From: JBBDYH01 sp040901795
GTDB taxonomy: Bacteria > Planctomycetota > Planctomycetia > Pirellulales > JALHPA01
Assembly (NCBI GenBank): GCA_040901795.1
Contig: JBBDYH010000139.1
Span: forward strand, 1 to 15,088
Reading direction: 5' to 3'
Length of the DNA: 15,088 nucleotides
This document shows positions 1-6,881 of the stretch, piece by piece. Below the pieces are notes generated by a model, which saw nothing but the letters and a program-made list of their open reading frames with translations, had not been told where the DNA came from and made no database searches. Numbering within the stretch: position 1 is the first letter of the stretch; every line of letters begins with the position of its first letter. A program made the position numbers and the translations under genes.

Positions 1-173
1 GGATCGTCGCCGGGCGTGTATTTGCGGTGCTCGCTGAACTCGACCGAGAAGCCGTGAAACGGGCTGGCGTGCATGCCCTGCAAAAAGCCCTTGACGATGA
101 ACTGGGCGCGCAGATCGAGCCGGGAGATCTGGCGAATGACTTCGGGCTTGAGGTATTTTTCGACAGTCGACAT
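1..173 (-). CDS. DUF58 domain protein, N-terminal fragment
   Basis: Only the first 57 codons are visible; the gene runs off the left edge. The start is the ATG at 171-173, giving M-S-T-V-E-K-Y-L-K-P-E. The visible part matches the opening of DUF58 proteins. It has a basic helix around L-D-L-R-A-Q, then G-M-H-A-S-P-F-H-G, then V-E-F-S-E-H-R-K-Y-T-P-G-D-D. This corresponds to the family pattern S-P-x-x-G-x-x-x-E-F-x-x-x-R-x-Y-x-x-G-D-D. DUF58 proteins are usually encoded beside a MoxR-type AAA ATPase and von Willebrand-type proteins; such partners would lie beyond the edge and cannot be checked here. No strong Shine-Dalgarno sequence precedes the start. The biochemical role of the family is poorly defined. 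Confidence 0.85.
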   Translation of the reverse strand, partial: MSTVEKYLKPEVIRQISRLDLRAQFIVKGFLQGMHASPFHGFSVEFSEHRKYTPGDD

Positions 174-273
174 GGGAAATGACGAAATGAGGGAGTCCGA
201 CGGGCGAACGAACCGCGAAAGGAGCATTACGAAGCCCGAATAACGTCAACGACGAACATCATAGTGAAGTAAA

Positions 274-696
274 TCAGTGCGTCCAGTTTTCAATGCGAAG
301 ACCGTCAATCTGCCCGAAGTCCGCTGAGTTTCGCGTCAGGAGAGTTGCGTTATGACTTAGCACAATGGCTGCAATCTTCAAATCCATTGCTCCGATGCGC
401 CGATATTGGCGCCTCAATTCTGAGAAGTTGGCCGCCGCAACATCTGAGAAGCCAAGCACCGGAATAGTACGGTAGAGATTCAAGTGTCGTTCCAGGCGAG
501 CGTAAGCGGCGACTTGTTGGGGGAGCGTCTTCGCCTGAGCAACAAAAGCGATCCAACCGCGCGTCTGCTCTTCGTAATTGATGATTGTGGTGGCTAAATC
601 AGCGGGCTCAACTTCAGCCAGACGGTTTGCGAGCCGTTCAGTTTCGCTCCCGCGCCACTCCAGGATGCTTAAGTGGTCGCTATCGAGGATGTACAT
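274..696 (-). CDS. PIN-domain (VapC-like) ribonuclease toxin
   Basis: A 140-residue protein with the acidic residues of a PIN-domain nuclease. D5 lies in the opening strand (Y-I-L-D-S-D-H-L-S), E42/E43 in N-Y-E-E-Q-T-R-G, D105 in G-A-M-D-L-K-I-A, and D126 in the closing T-R-N-S-A-D-F motif. These residues bind the catalytic metal in VapC-family RNases, and the length is usual for the family. The ATG at 694-696 begins only two bases after the stop codon of the upstream small gene, so the two are surely cotranscribed and probably translationally coupled. The upstream partner is the presumed antitoxin. By family knowledge the protein would cleave RNA when not neutralised; the exact target cannot be read from sequence. 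Confidence 0.88.
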   Translation of the reverse strand: MYILDSDHLSILEWRGSETERLANRLAEVEPADLATTIINYEEQTRGWIAFVAQAKTLPQQVAAYARLERHLNLYRTIPVLGFSDVAAANFSELRRQYRRIGAMDLKIAAIVLSHNATLLTRNSADFGQIDGLRIENWTH

Positions 697-698
697 CC

Positions 699-908
699 TT
701 ATCGACCTCGACGCGACGGTTTTTGGGAGCGGCGGTAGGCGCGGCCTAGCCGCATAGCTTTTTGAAAAGCCTTATCTCCCGCGAACGCCCCCTTGACGCG
801 CTGCCACCACGGCACGCCGTTGCTGGAAAGCGCGCTCATTTTAGCCTTGAGATCGGCCACTTCCTGTTCGAGAGTCGCAATTCGGTTTTCTACTGATGTG
901 TTTCGCAT
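699..908 (-). CDS. Coiled-coil antitoxin-like partner of the PIN toxin
   Basis: A small, basic protein of 69 residues from the ATG at 906-908; an in-frame ATG at 921-923 would add five residues. The 906-908 start is preferred because it begins M-R-N-T-S-V-E-N-R and has a G-rich stretch upstream. The N-terminal third is a short heptad coiled coil (R-I-A-T-L-E-Q-E-V-A-D-L-K-A-K-M). Then come a P-W-W-Q-R-V-x-G-x-F motif, an A-M-R-L-G-R-x-Y-R-x-S segment and a very basic tail. From memory, small proteins with this P-W-W...A-M-x-L-G-R-x-Y-R layout are commonly encoded just ahead of PIN toxins in cyanobacteria and planctomycetes. No classical VapB DNA-binding fold is obvious. Confidence 0.75.
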   Translation of the reverse strand: MRNTSVENRIATLEQEVADLKAKMSALSSNGVPWWQRVKGAFAGDKAFQKAMRLGRAYRRSQKPSRRGR

Positions 909-920
909 ATAGGAGCACCC

Positions 921-943
921 CATCCATTTTCATTTAATGGATG
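921..943. promoter_or_regulatory. Perfect inverted repeat at the toxin-antitoxin promoter, possible operator
   Basis: CATCCATT (921-928) and AATGGATG (936-943) are perfect 8-bp inverted arms around a 7-base spacer. The element overlaps the first codons or leader of the antitoxin gene. On the minus strand it lies directly downstream of a TAGAAT -10-like hexamer (945-950). Type II toxin-antitoxin operons usually repress themselves at such sites, so an operator role is a reasonable inference. No convincing -35 hexamer is visible. Confidence 0.4.
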
Positions 944-964
944 TATTCTACGGCCCATTGACGA

Positions 965-2428
965 CTACGCCAGAATGTCACGCACGACTTCGCCCTTCAC
1001 ATCCGTCAACCGGAAGTCGCGGCCCTGGTAGCGGACGGTGAGCCGCTTGTGGTCGACGCCGAGCTGGTGCAAGAGCGTCGCGTGCAGGTCGTGAACGTGC
1101 ACGATGTTCTCGACGGCGTTGTAGCCCAGCTCGTCGGTTGCGCCGTACGTGAGGCCCCCCTTGATTCCGCCGCCGGCCAGCCACATGGAAAATCCTTTCA
1201 TATGATGGTCGCGGCCGTCGCCTTGAGCCATCGGCGTGCGGCCGAACTCGCCACCCCAGAGCACGAGCGTGTCGTCGAGCATGCCGCGCTGTTTGAGATC
1301 GGTGATGAGCGCGGCAGCCGGCTGGTCGACTTCTTTGGCGATGACCGAAACGCCGTTCTTCACTCCGCCGTGGTGGTCCCAGTCGCGGTGGTAGACCTGG
1401 ATAAACCGTACGCCGCGCTCGGCGAGCCGCCGCGCGATCAAACAGTTGGCGGCAAACGTGCCGTCGGCTCCTGACGTGCCATAGAGCTTGAGCGTCTCGG
1501 CCGATTCGTCGGCCATGTCCATTAGCCCGGGCACGCTGGTTTGCATGCGGAAGGCCATCTCGTACTGGCTGATCCGCGTGGCGATCTCGGGATCGTCAAC
1601 GGAGTCGTGGTAGAGCGCGTTGAGCCGCTGCACCGCGTTCACGACGTCGCGCTGTTGCTCCGCGCTGACACCCTCGGGATTGCGGATGTAATGGACGGCG
1701 TCTCCCTTCGAGCGAAAATGCACGCCCTGAAAACGGCTGGGGAGAAAACCGCTGTGCCACTGCCGCGCGGCGATCGGCTGCTGCTGGCCGCTGGCGCCGG
1801 TGCTGGTGAGTACGACGAAACCGGGCAGATCTTCGCTGTCGCTACCCAGTCCGTACCACAACCACGACCCCATGCTCGGCCGGCCGGAGATCGTAGTCCC
1901 GGTGTTCATGAATGTGTGGGCGGGGTCGTGGTTGATCGCCTCGGTGACGAGCGACCGCACAATGCAGATGTCGTCGGCGATGCCGCCCGTGTGCGGAAAG
2001 AGCGTGCAGATCTCCTGGCCGGATTGGCCATAGCGCTCGAACTTGTGCTGCGGCGCAAGACACTTGAGCTGCTGGTTCTGGAGCTGCGCGATCGGCTGAC
2101 CCTTGGTGTACGACTCGGGCATCGGTTGGCCGTGCATCTCAGCGAGCTTGGGCTTGGGATCGAGCGTTTCCAGGTGCGACGGGCCGCCGGCCATGTAGAG
2201 GTAGATTACGCGCTTGGCCTTGGGCGCAAAGTGCAGCGGGTTCGCGATGCCAGTCCAGCGATCGAGCCGGCCCGCGACCATGTCCCCGGCATTGGCGTCC
2301 GCTGCTCGAGCGGCGAAAAGCGAGGGATTCAGCAGCGAAGCTAGCGCGACCGAGCCCAAGCCGGTCGATGTACGGCCGAGGAAGGAGCGGCGGGTGAGGG
2401 CAAATTCATGGCACGGATGTTTTAGCAT
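965..2428 (-). CDS. Tat-exported DUF1501 protein
   Basis: A 487-residue protein with a twin-arginine signal peptide: L-T-R-R-S-F-L-G-R near residues 12-20, then a hydrophobic stretch ending about A-A-R-A-A. The mature part carries the DUF1501 hallmarks: Y-L-Y-M-A-G-G-P-S-H-L-E-T-L-D-P-K-P, H-D-P-A-H-T-F-M-N-T-G, W-D-H-H-G-G, and the C-terminal W-G-G-E-F-G-R-T-P-M plus G-R-D-H-H. DUF1501 is related to the sulfatase/alkaline phosphatase superfamily, but its substrate is unknown. In planctomycetes it is typically paired with a DUF1549/DUF1553 gene. Here that partner lies upstream, separated by a DUF4058 gene, and all three read in the same direction with short gaps, suggesting one operon. Export of a folded, cofactor-bearing protein is expected from the Tat signal. 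Confidence 0.92.
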   Translation of the reverse strand: MLKHPCHEFALTRRSFLGRTSTGLGSVALASLLNPSLFAARAADANAGDMVAGRLDRWTGIANPLHFAPKAKRVIYLYMAGGPSHLETLDPKPKLAEMHGQPMPESYTKGQPIAQLQNQQLKCLAPQHKFERYGQSGQEICTLFPHTGGIADDICIVRSLVTEAINHDPAHTFMNTGTTISGRPSMGSWLWYGLGSDSEDLPGFVVLTSTGASGQQQPIAARQWHSGFLPSRFQGVHFRSKGDAVHYIRNPEGVSAEQQRDVVNAVQRLNALYHDSVDDPEIATRISQYEMAFRMQTSVPGLMDMADESAETLKLYGTSGADGTFAANCLIARRLAERGVRFIQVYHRDWDHHGGVKNGVSVIAKEVDQPAAALITDLKQRGMLDDTLVLWGGEFGRTPMAQGDGRDHHMKGFSMWLAGGGIKGGLTYGATDELGYNAVENIVHVHDLHATLLHQLGVDHKRLTVRYQGRDFRLTDVKGEVVRDILA

Positions 2429-2448
2429 TTGCAGTTCTGCCTCAACGC

Positions 2449-3222
2449 TTAAGTTAGCCTTCGCATTTTCTCTAGGTACTGCCTGCTCAATTCCTGTTCC
2501 TCATCAGTCAGCCGCACAGGCGGCGGCTGCTTGTAGTCGGTATCAACTGCGTAACCAAGAAGATCGTAGATCGAACTAAAGGCCAGTTGAAGATCGAGCG
2601 GCACATCGGCATCCCCAGGTAACAAGGGAACAGGAACGGTCGGCAGTTGCTCCTCGAGTTGAATGGGCCAGACCTCCATCACGGGACGATCGTCAACGCG
2701 GCTAAGCAAGACGAAATAAGGGGCCGTCGGCAGTGGCTGTTGCATGGGCACGCGATGACCTTCGTGCAAGAGGTCAACTTCCATCAAATGCGCACTACTT
2801 ATCAGAATCCGCCGCCGTTTTGCGAGATACTCCCGCCGTCCGCGGCCGCGTTTGTTTGTCGGCGAAAGAACCTCAATCGCCGTGACCAAGCGATGGTTCT
2901 TGACGTCGCGAATTTCGATCGACACATGAGGGACTCTCTCGGGCACCTTCGTTGCCAATCGCAACGGCGCTTGCGTGCTGGCTGCGGTTATGGCCTGTGG
3001 CGAATCGCGCCCAGATCTAAAGACCCCGACATCGGGGTAAAGGCTGCCGGTGGCGATCGCGACGCCATTCGGCTCGTCGAGGACAAATCGTTCAGCCATC
3101 ACCGCGACATATTTGGGCAACAGCTTCGGCGACAACTGCCGCGCGATCTCGGCGCTGAACTGGTGATGGAAGTTCATGGAGCCTTCCAGGTAAGGATCCA
3201 TCCCCGGAAATGGCGACGGCAT
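2449..3222 (-). CDS. DUF4058 family protein
   Basis: A 257-residue protein opening with M-P-S-P-F-P-G-M-D-P-Y-L-E, the signature of DUF4058. Other conserved parts are Y-P-D-V-G-V (residues 62-67), I-E-V-L-S-P-T-N-K (116-124), a basic R-R-E-Y-L-A-K-R segment, and L-M-E-V-D-L-L (146-152). There is no signal peptide, so it is probably cytoplasmic. The arrangement PD...E-V-L-S-P...K resembles the Uma2/DUF820 proteins of the PD-(D/E)XK fold, but this resemblance is only by eye and no activity is claimed. The gene begins 34 bases after the stop of the cytochrome/DUF1553 gene and ends 20 bases before the DUF1501 start, so it is embedded in that operon. The start codon lacks a strong ribosome binding site, but the family signature fixes it. 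Confidence 0.85.
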   Translation of the reverse strand: MPSPFPGMDPYLEGSMNFHHQFSAEIARQLSPKLLPKYVAVMAERFVLDEPNGVAIATGSLYPDVGVFRSGRDSPQAITAASTQAPLRLATKVPERVPHVSIEIRDVKNHRLVTAIEVLSPTNKRGRGRREYLAKRRRILISSAHLMEVDLLHEGHRVPMQQPLPTAPYFVLLSRVDDRPVMEVWPIQLEEQLPTVPVPLLPGDADVPLDLQLAFSSIYDLLGYAVDTDYKQPPPVRLTDEEQELSRQYLEKMRRLT

Positions 3223-3256
3223 GGCAGTTTCTCGTTTTCAGCTTGCTCGCGGCAAG

Positions 3257-5884
3257 TTAATTCCTGGTGATCGTTTCATGCAAATTCAGCACCGCCCGCG
3301 TGACGCTGGCCCAAGCGGCCAGCTCGGCAGCATCGAGGTCTTTGGCGACGGGAGCTAGGCCTGCCGCAATGAGCTGCTCGGCCGCCACGCGGTTCGCTTG
3401 GTATTGTCCCCGGTGCTTTTCCAAAAGTTCGATAAGCACTTTTTGCTCTTGCTCCTTTGGCAGGCGTGACAGAACGCTGCGATAGAGCCAGTTCAATCGC
3501 TCCTCGGTGGAGGCGCTTGATTGTTTCAAGACTCGTTCGGCGAGAACGCGCGCCGCTTCGACGTATGTCGAATCGTTGAGCAAGACCAGCGCCTGCTGCG
3601 GCACGTTCGAGCGCACTCGCTCCGAGGCACATTCCTCGCGCGTGGGCGCGTCGAATGCCAGCAAGCTCGGGTGCAAAAACGTCCGCTGCCAGTGAGTGTA
3701 CAACCCGCGGCGGTATTGGTTTTCGCCGTTGTCGTGCTGCCAGGTGCGTTTGGGAAAGTTCAAAAAGTCCCAATAGCCCGCGGGTTGATAAGGCTGCGCG
3801 CTTTCACCGCCAATCTTCAGCACCAACAGGCCGCTCACGGCCAGCGCGTTGTCACGGACTATTTCGGCCTCGAGGCGGAACCGCGACTGGCGGGCGAAGT
3901 AGCGATTTAAGGGATCGCGCGCCTTCTGCTCGGCGGTCGGAGCGGACGTCTGCCGATACGTGTGCGATGCGACCATCAACCGCGCCAGCCGCTTGACGTC
4001 CCAGCCGCTGTCGATGAATTCCACAGCGAGCCAGTCGAGCAGTTCGGGGTTCGTCGGCCATTCGCCCTGTGCGCCGAAATCCTCCATCGATTTCGAAATG
4101 CCCTGGCCGAAGAAGAGCATCCACAGCCGGTTGACGAAAACACGTGCGACAAGCGGGTTGTCTCGGGCCGTGAGCCATTGGGCCAAGTCCATCCGATTTG
4201 CGCGACGGTCGCTGACATCAAGCTGCCGCAAGAAGTGCGGAACCGCTGGCGCGACGGCTTCGCCCGAGTCGTCCAGCCAGTTCCCCCGCGGCAGAATTCG
4301 CAGCTCGCGCGGCGACTGGGCAACGGTGATGAGCGTCTTGGGAATCCTCGCGAAGAGGTCGTTCCGCTGCTTTTCCGTTGCGGCCAACTGCTCCCGCAGG
4401 GGGTCGAAAAGCAGCGCCACGGTGCGGTAATGTGCCGCGAGCTTCTTGCCTTGTTCTTCCGAGCGCTTGTCAGCATCAAGCAAAACAATGTCGAGGATCT
4501 CTTTGGGCGGCTGATAGCGATCGGCAGATTGTACCGCTGCTCGGTTTCGTCCCCGACGAGCTGCATCGCGTCGCTCGCTTCCCTTTTCAGGACCGCTCTC
4601 GCTTGCCAGCTCGCGCACGGCGCGTTCCCACTCAGCTTGCGCGGCAGCCAGCTCTGGCGTGTCGGCGTTCAGCTTCTGCCGCAAAGCAGCGACCTGGTCA
4701 TCCAGTCGCTTCAATTCGGCCGCCTGCTCGTCGCTAGCCAGAAGCATCCCCGGCTCGCGCTTGCCGACGGGCGTCTCCTGCACGTCGGCGAAGAACGCCG
4801 CCAGACTGTAAAAGTCCTCGGTCGAGAACGGATCGAACTTGTGGTCGTGGCACTCGCAGCAGCCCATCGTCGAGCCCATCCAGACGGCCGAAAGATTTCG
4901 CACGCGATCGGCCATATACTTCGCCGAGTACTCCTTCGGCTGCGCTCCCCCTTCCTCGGTCGTCATCAGCAGGCGGTTGTAGCCGGAGGCGACCTTCTGC
5001 TCGGTTGTCGCCTCTGGAATCAAGTCGCCGGCAAGCTGCTCGATCGTAAACTGGTCGAACGGCTTGTTGCTGTTGAACGCCGCAATCACGTAGTCGCGAT
5101 ACGGCGTGATGTTGCGCGGGTTGTCGCTGTGGTAGCCGATCGTATCGGCGAAGCGGACCAGGTCGAGCCAGTAGATCGCCATCCGCTCGCCGTAGTGCGG
5201 CGAAGCAAGAAGTCGATCGACCAATCGCTCGTAGGCATCAGGGCCTTGGTCGTTAACGAATGCCTCAACGTCTTCAGGCTTAGGCGGCAAGCCGGTCAGG
5301 TCGAACGACAGCCGGCGGATTAGCGTCACGCGATCCGCTTCGGCGGATGGCTGGAGCCCTTGCTCGCGAAGCTTTGTTTGCACGAAGCGGTCGATGTCGT
5401 TTCTAGTCGAGCCGGACGGCAGTGCATCTACTGCCAAGACATCGGCCCGGGTCGGCGGAATGTACGCCCAATGCCCCTGCCAGTCGGCGCCGCTCGCGAC
5501 CCATCGCTCAAGCGTCTGGATCTGTTCGGCGGTGAGCTTCTTGCCGCTGTCGGCGGGCGGCATCCGCTGGTCGGGGTCGCTGGACTTAATTCGTTGAAGC
5601 AAGACGCTCGCTTGCGCCTTACCCGGCACGACGGCGACTCCGTCGCTTACCGGGCCGAACAGTCCGGCCTTAATATCCAGCCGCAGGTCGGCCTCGCGGG
5701 CGTCGTCATCCGGGCCGTGGCAGGCGAAGCAGTTCTGCGACAGGATCGACCGGATATCGCGGTTGAACTGGATTTTCGGGGGCTCGGCGGCCGCAGCCGA
5801 AAGCGCGCCTAGCAGCCAGAGCGCAAGCGCCGTACCGAAGGCCACAAGGCCCCTGATCGCAGAACGGCAAGCAGAAAACCACAT
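3257..5884 (-). CDS. Planctomycete cytochrome C-like, DUF1549 and DUF1553 protein
   Basis: An 875-residue protein with an N-terminal signal peptide (hydrophobic to about residue 33, ending A-A-A-A-E). A cytochrome-like module follows with C52-x-x-C55-H56 in S-Q-N-C-F-A-C-H-G-P-D. DUF1549 covers roughly residues 155-370 (L-T-G-L-P-P-K-P..., then H-Y-G-E-R-M-A-I-Y-W-L-D). It ends near a second CxxCH inside C-C-E-C-H-D-H-K-F-D-P. A charged, probably coiled region (about 385-430) leads to DUF1553 (about 560-830), with N-P-L-V-A-R-V-F-V-N-R-L-W and N-V-P-Q-Q-A-L-V-L-L-N-D. The start has GGAG seven bases upstream. These large exported proteins are abundant in planctomycetes and often accompany polysaccharide or sulfatase genes; the reaction is unknown. 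It heads the cluster with DUF4058 and DUF1501. Confidence 0.93.
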   Translation of the reverse strand: MWFSACRSAIRGLVAFGTALALWLLGALSAAAAEPPKIQFNRDIRSILSQNCFACHGPDDDAREADLRLDIKAGLFGPVSDGVAVVPGKAQASVLLQRIKSSDPDQRMPPADSGKKLTAEQIQTLERWVASGADWQGHWAYIPPTRADVLAVDALPSGSTRNDIDRFVQTKLREQGLQPSAEADRVTLIRRLSFDLTGLPPKPEDVEAFVNDQGPDAYERLVDRLLASPHYGERMAIYWLDLVRFADTIGYHSDNPRNITPYRDYVIAAFNSNKPFDQFTIEQLAGDLIPEATTEQKVASGYNRLLMTTEEGGAQPKEYSAKYMADRVRNLSAVWMGSTMGCCECHDHKFDPFSTEDFYSLAAFFADVQETPVGKREPGMLLASDEQAAELKRLDDQVAALRQKLNADTPELAAAQAEWERAVRELASESGPEKGSERRDAARRGRNRAAVQSADRYQPPKEILDIVLLDADKRSEEQGKKLAAHYRTVALLFDPLREQLAATEKQRNDLFARIPKTLITVAQSPRELRILPRGNWLDDSGEAVAPAVPHFLRQLDVSDRRANRMDLAQWLTARDNPLVARVFVNRLWMLFFGQGISKSMEDFGAQGEWPTNPELLDWLAVEFIDSGWDVKRLARLMVASHTYRQTSAPTAEQKARDPLNRYFARQSRFRLEAEIVRDNALAVSGLLVLKIGGESAQPYQPAGYWDFLNFPKRTWQHDNGENQYRRGLYTHWQRTFLHPSLLAFDAPTREECASERVRSNVPQQALVLLNDSTYVEAARVLAERVLKQSSASTEERLNWLYRSVLSRLPKEQEQKVLIELLEKHRGQYQANRVAAEQLIAAGLAPVAKDLDAAELAAWASVTRAVLNLHETITRN

Positions 5885-5991
5885 TCAAGCACTCCGCGAA
5901 GTCGGGGAGGAGTCCGAAGGCAGGCTGACTGAGGATAGTCTACCATTTTCGGCCCACGACCAGCGGAGTGCAAGTTGGGACGCAGATTTGG

Positions 5992-6097
5992 CTTAGAACC
6001 GCTAACAATACTAACCCGACGCGTAAGCGAGGCCGAGTTTGGCCGCTTCTCGCTCACGCTTCGGGTTACTGTGTGCAGTTGTGTTAGCGGTTCTTAG
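5992..6097. mobile_element. MITE-like element with terminal inverted repeats and flanking CTTAG
   Basis: The 11-bp termini AACCGCTAACA (5997-6007) and TGTTAGCGGTT (6082-6092) are perfect inverted copies. They are flanked by the direct repeat CTTAG (5992-5996 and 6093-6097), as expected for a 5-bp target duplication. Inside is a second inverted pair (6012-6031 with 6049-6068, 18 of 20 paired) containing the C-C-C-G-A-A-G-C-G-T-type motif. It has no coding capacity, so mobilisation would need a transposase elsewhere. The alternative is a repeated extragenic palindrome with chance flanks. Confidence 0.5.
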
Positions 6098-6107
6098 ATC
6101 GCTCCTC

Positions 6108-6130
6108 GGTCCCAAGCTCCGTTTGGGACC
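6108..6130. repeat. Palindromic repeat GGTCCCAA/TTGGGACC
   Basis: Perfect 8-bp arms GGTCCCAA (6108-6115) and TTGGGACC (6123-6130) enclose a 7-base loop. It resembles the GTTCCCA...TGGGAAC palindrome at 6222-6254, so both probably belong to one repeat family. Confidence 0.55.
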
Positions 6131-6139
6131 GCATCAACT

Positions 6140-6203
6140 CGAAGCTCTGTTTCGCTGACGCGAGAATGGCGACGTCCTTGCCAGTTCACGAAGCAGAGCT
6201 TCG
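6140..6203. repeat. Imperfect inverted repeat, 15-bp arms
   Basis: The arms at 6140-6154 and 6189-6203 pair at 14 of 15 positions (core GAAGCTCTG / CAGAGCTTC) around a 34-base centre. It sits between two other palindromes in a gene-free stretch. Confidence 0.5.
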
Positions 6204-6221
6204 GGGTCCGCCGCGGCGGAC

Positions 6222-6254
6222 GTTCCCAAGCAGAGCGTAACAGAGCGTGGGAAC
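6222..6254. repeat. GTTCCCA...TGGGAAC palindrome with internal direct repeat
   Basis: The outer arms GTTCCCA (6222-6228) and TGGGAAC (6248-6254) are perfect. Inside, CAGAGCGT occurs twice in tandem (6231-6238 and 6241-6248) separated by AA. It lies just downstream of the stop codon of the exported protein at 6263-6637 and could protect or end that transcript, though no T-run follows. Confidence 0.5.
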
Positions 6255-6262
6255 GAGAGGCG

Positions 6263-6637
6263 TTACCAGGGCCCGCGGATGTAGTACACGCCAAACTGGT
6301 TCGTGTCGCTCGGCCAGGCGGGTGTGGGGTAGAAATAGCCGTAGGCGCCGGCGTTCATGCCAGGATAGGCTCGGCCGAACTGATGGTTGATCGGCGTGGC
6401 GCGGTAACCGCCCACGCCCCAGCCGTACTGCGCCTGATATTCGGCGGTTGGCGGCACAACCAGCGCAATCGGCTCGCCATAGGCGGCATGGTAATAGGCG
6501 TTGTGCCAGGGGAGTGCTTGTCCGCGTCGTGCAGCCCACGCCTGGTGATTCCAGACCGGAAAACCGGCCGACGCCGTTTCGGCGACAATCAGGCTCAAAG
6601 CGAGCGACGCGACGCCGCAAAGCAACAGGCGTTTCAT
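6263..6637 (-). CDS. Small exported tyrosine/glycine-rich protein
   Basis: A 124-residue protein from the ATG at 6635-6637. An in-frame upstream ATG would add 36 residues ahead of the signal peptide, and another lies five codons upstream. The chosen start gives a standard signal peptide (M-K-R-L-L-L-C-G, hydrophobic core, cleavage likely after A-E-T-A-S-A) and has GAGG nine bases upstream. The mature part is rich in Tyr, Pro, Gly and Ala (for example Y-Y-H-A-A-Y-G, Y-G-W-G-V-G-G-Y, G-A-Y-G-Y-F-Y-P-T-P). It has no cysteine and no recognisable catalytic motif. The family is not recognised. The next gene upstream on the same strand also encodes a small exported Tyr/Pro-rich protein, so the two may be related surface or cell-envelope proteins. 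This is inference. Confidence 0.6.
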   Translation of the reverse strand: MKRLLLCGVASLALSLIVAETASAGFPVWNHQAWAARRGQALPWHNAYYHAAYGEPIALVVPPTAEYQAQYGWGVGGYRATPINHQFGRAYPGMNAGAYGYFYPTPAWPSDTNQFGVYYIRGPW

Positions 6638-6683
6638 CGGAGGGATCCTCATTGTTGGGCGGGATGCGAGCGGTCGGGCGTGG

Positions 6684-6704
6684 CACTGCTCGCGGCGAGC
6701 AGTG
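6684..6704. repeat. Perfect palindrome CACTGCTCGC/GCGAGCAGTG
   Basis: Perfect 10-bp arms (6684-6693 and 6695-6704) are separated by a single base. It lies about 47 bases upstream of the start codon of the small exported protein at 6263-6637. It looks like an extragenic repeat; an operator role cannot be excluded. Confidence 0.5.
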
Positions 6705-6781
6705 GCACAATAAGGAGGGATGGCCGGTCCGGCGGAGCATTGCACTTCGTCGGACCGACCATGTCGGGGGCGGGGGGAGCA

Positions 6782-6878
6782 AATGATGAATGATGAGTGC
6801 AGAATGATGAATCAACAATCTGAACGCTTCCAGCTACATCATTCATCACTCATCACTCATCACTCATCGTTCATCATT
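6782..6878. repeat. AT-rich inverted repeat made of CATCACT/ATGATGA units
   Basis: The left arm at 6782-6799 pairs with 6861-6878 at 17 of 18 positions. The right side also contains tandem heptamers (CATCACT, three copies within about 6845-6866). It is much richer in A and T than its surroundings and ends just before the stop codon region of the exported protein at 6882-7226. Its structure is like the repeat around 12427-12625, which is built from GAATGACGAA-type units. Confidence 0.6.
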
Positions 6879-6881
6879 CTC

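Larger units (their letters stand above)
5885..6262. other. Gene-free stretch filled with inverted repeats
   Basis: No convincing gene lies here. From left to right it holds the upstream region of the cytochrome/DUF1553 gene, a 96-bp MITE-like element (5997-6092), an 8-bp-arm palindrome (6108-6130), a 15-bp imperfect inverted repeat (6140-6154 with 6189-6203), and a GTTCCCA...TGGGAAC palindrome (6222-6254) ending eight bases before the next gene's stop codon. Short open frames exist but have no conserved features and run through the repeats. Confidence 0.7.

Noticed and set aside
4378..4737. Plus-strand small frames inside the cytochrome/DUF1553 gene
   Set aside because: They are opposite the coding strand, with no start signals or conserved features.
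3962..5323. A 453-codon open frame on the plus strand, antisense to the cytochrome/DUF1549/DUF1553 gene
   Set aside because: It lies wholly opposite a gene with clear domains. Its translation is rich in Arg, Val, His and Ala with no motif, as expected for the complement of GC-rich coding DNA.
6186..6818. A 210-codon minus-strand frame overlapping the small exported protein
   Set aside because: It crosses several palindromes and lacks a signal peptide or motif. The overlapping frame at 6263-6637 has a proper signal peptide and ribosome binding site.
6782..6878. Possible CRISPR array from the tandem CATCACT units
   Set aside because: The units are 7 bases with no unique spacers, so this is a simple inverted and tandem repeat.
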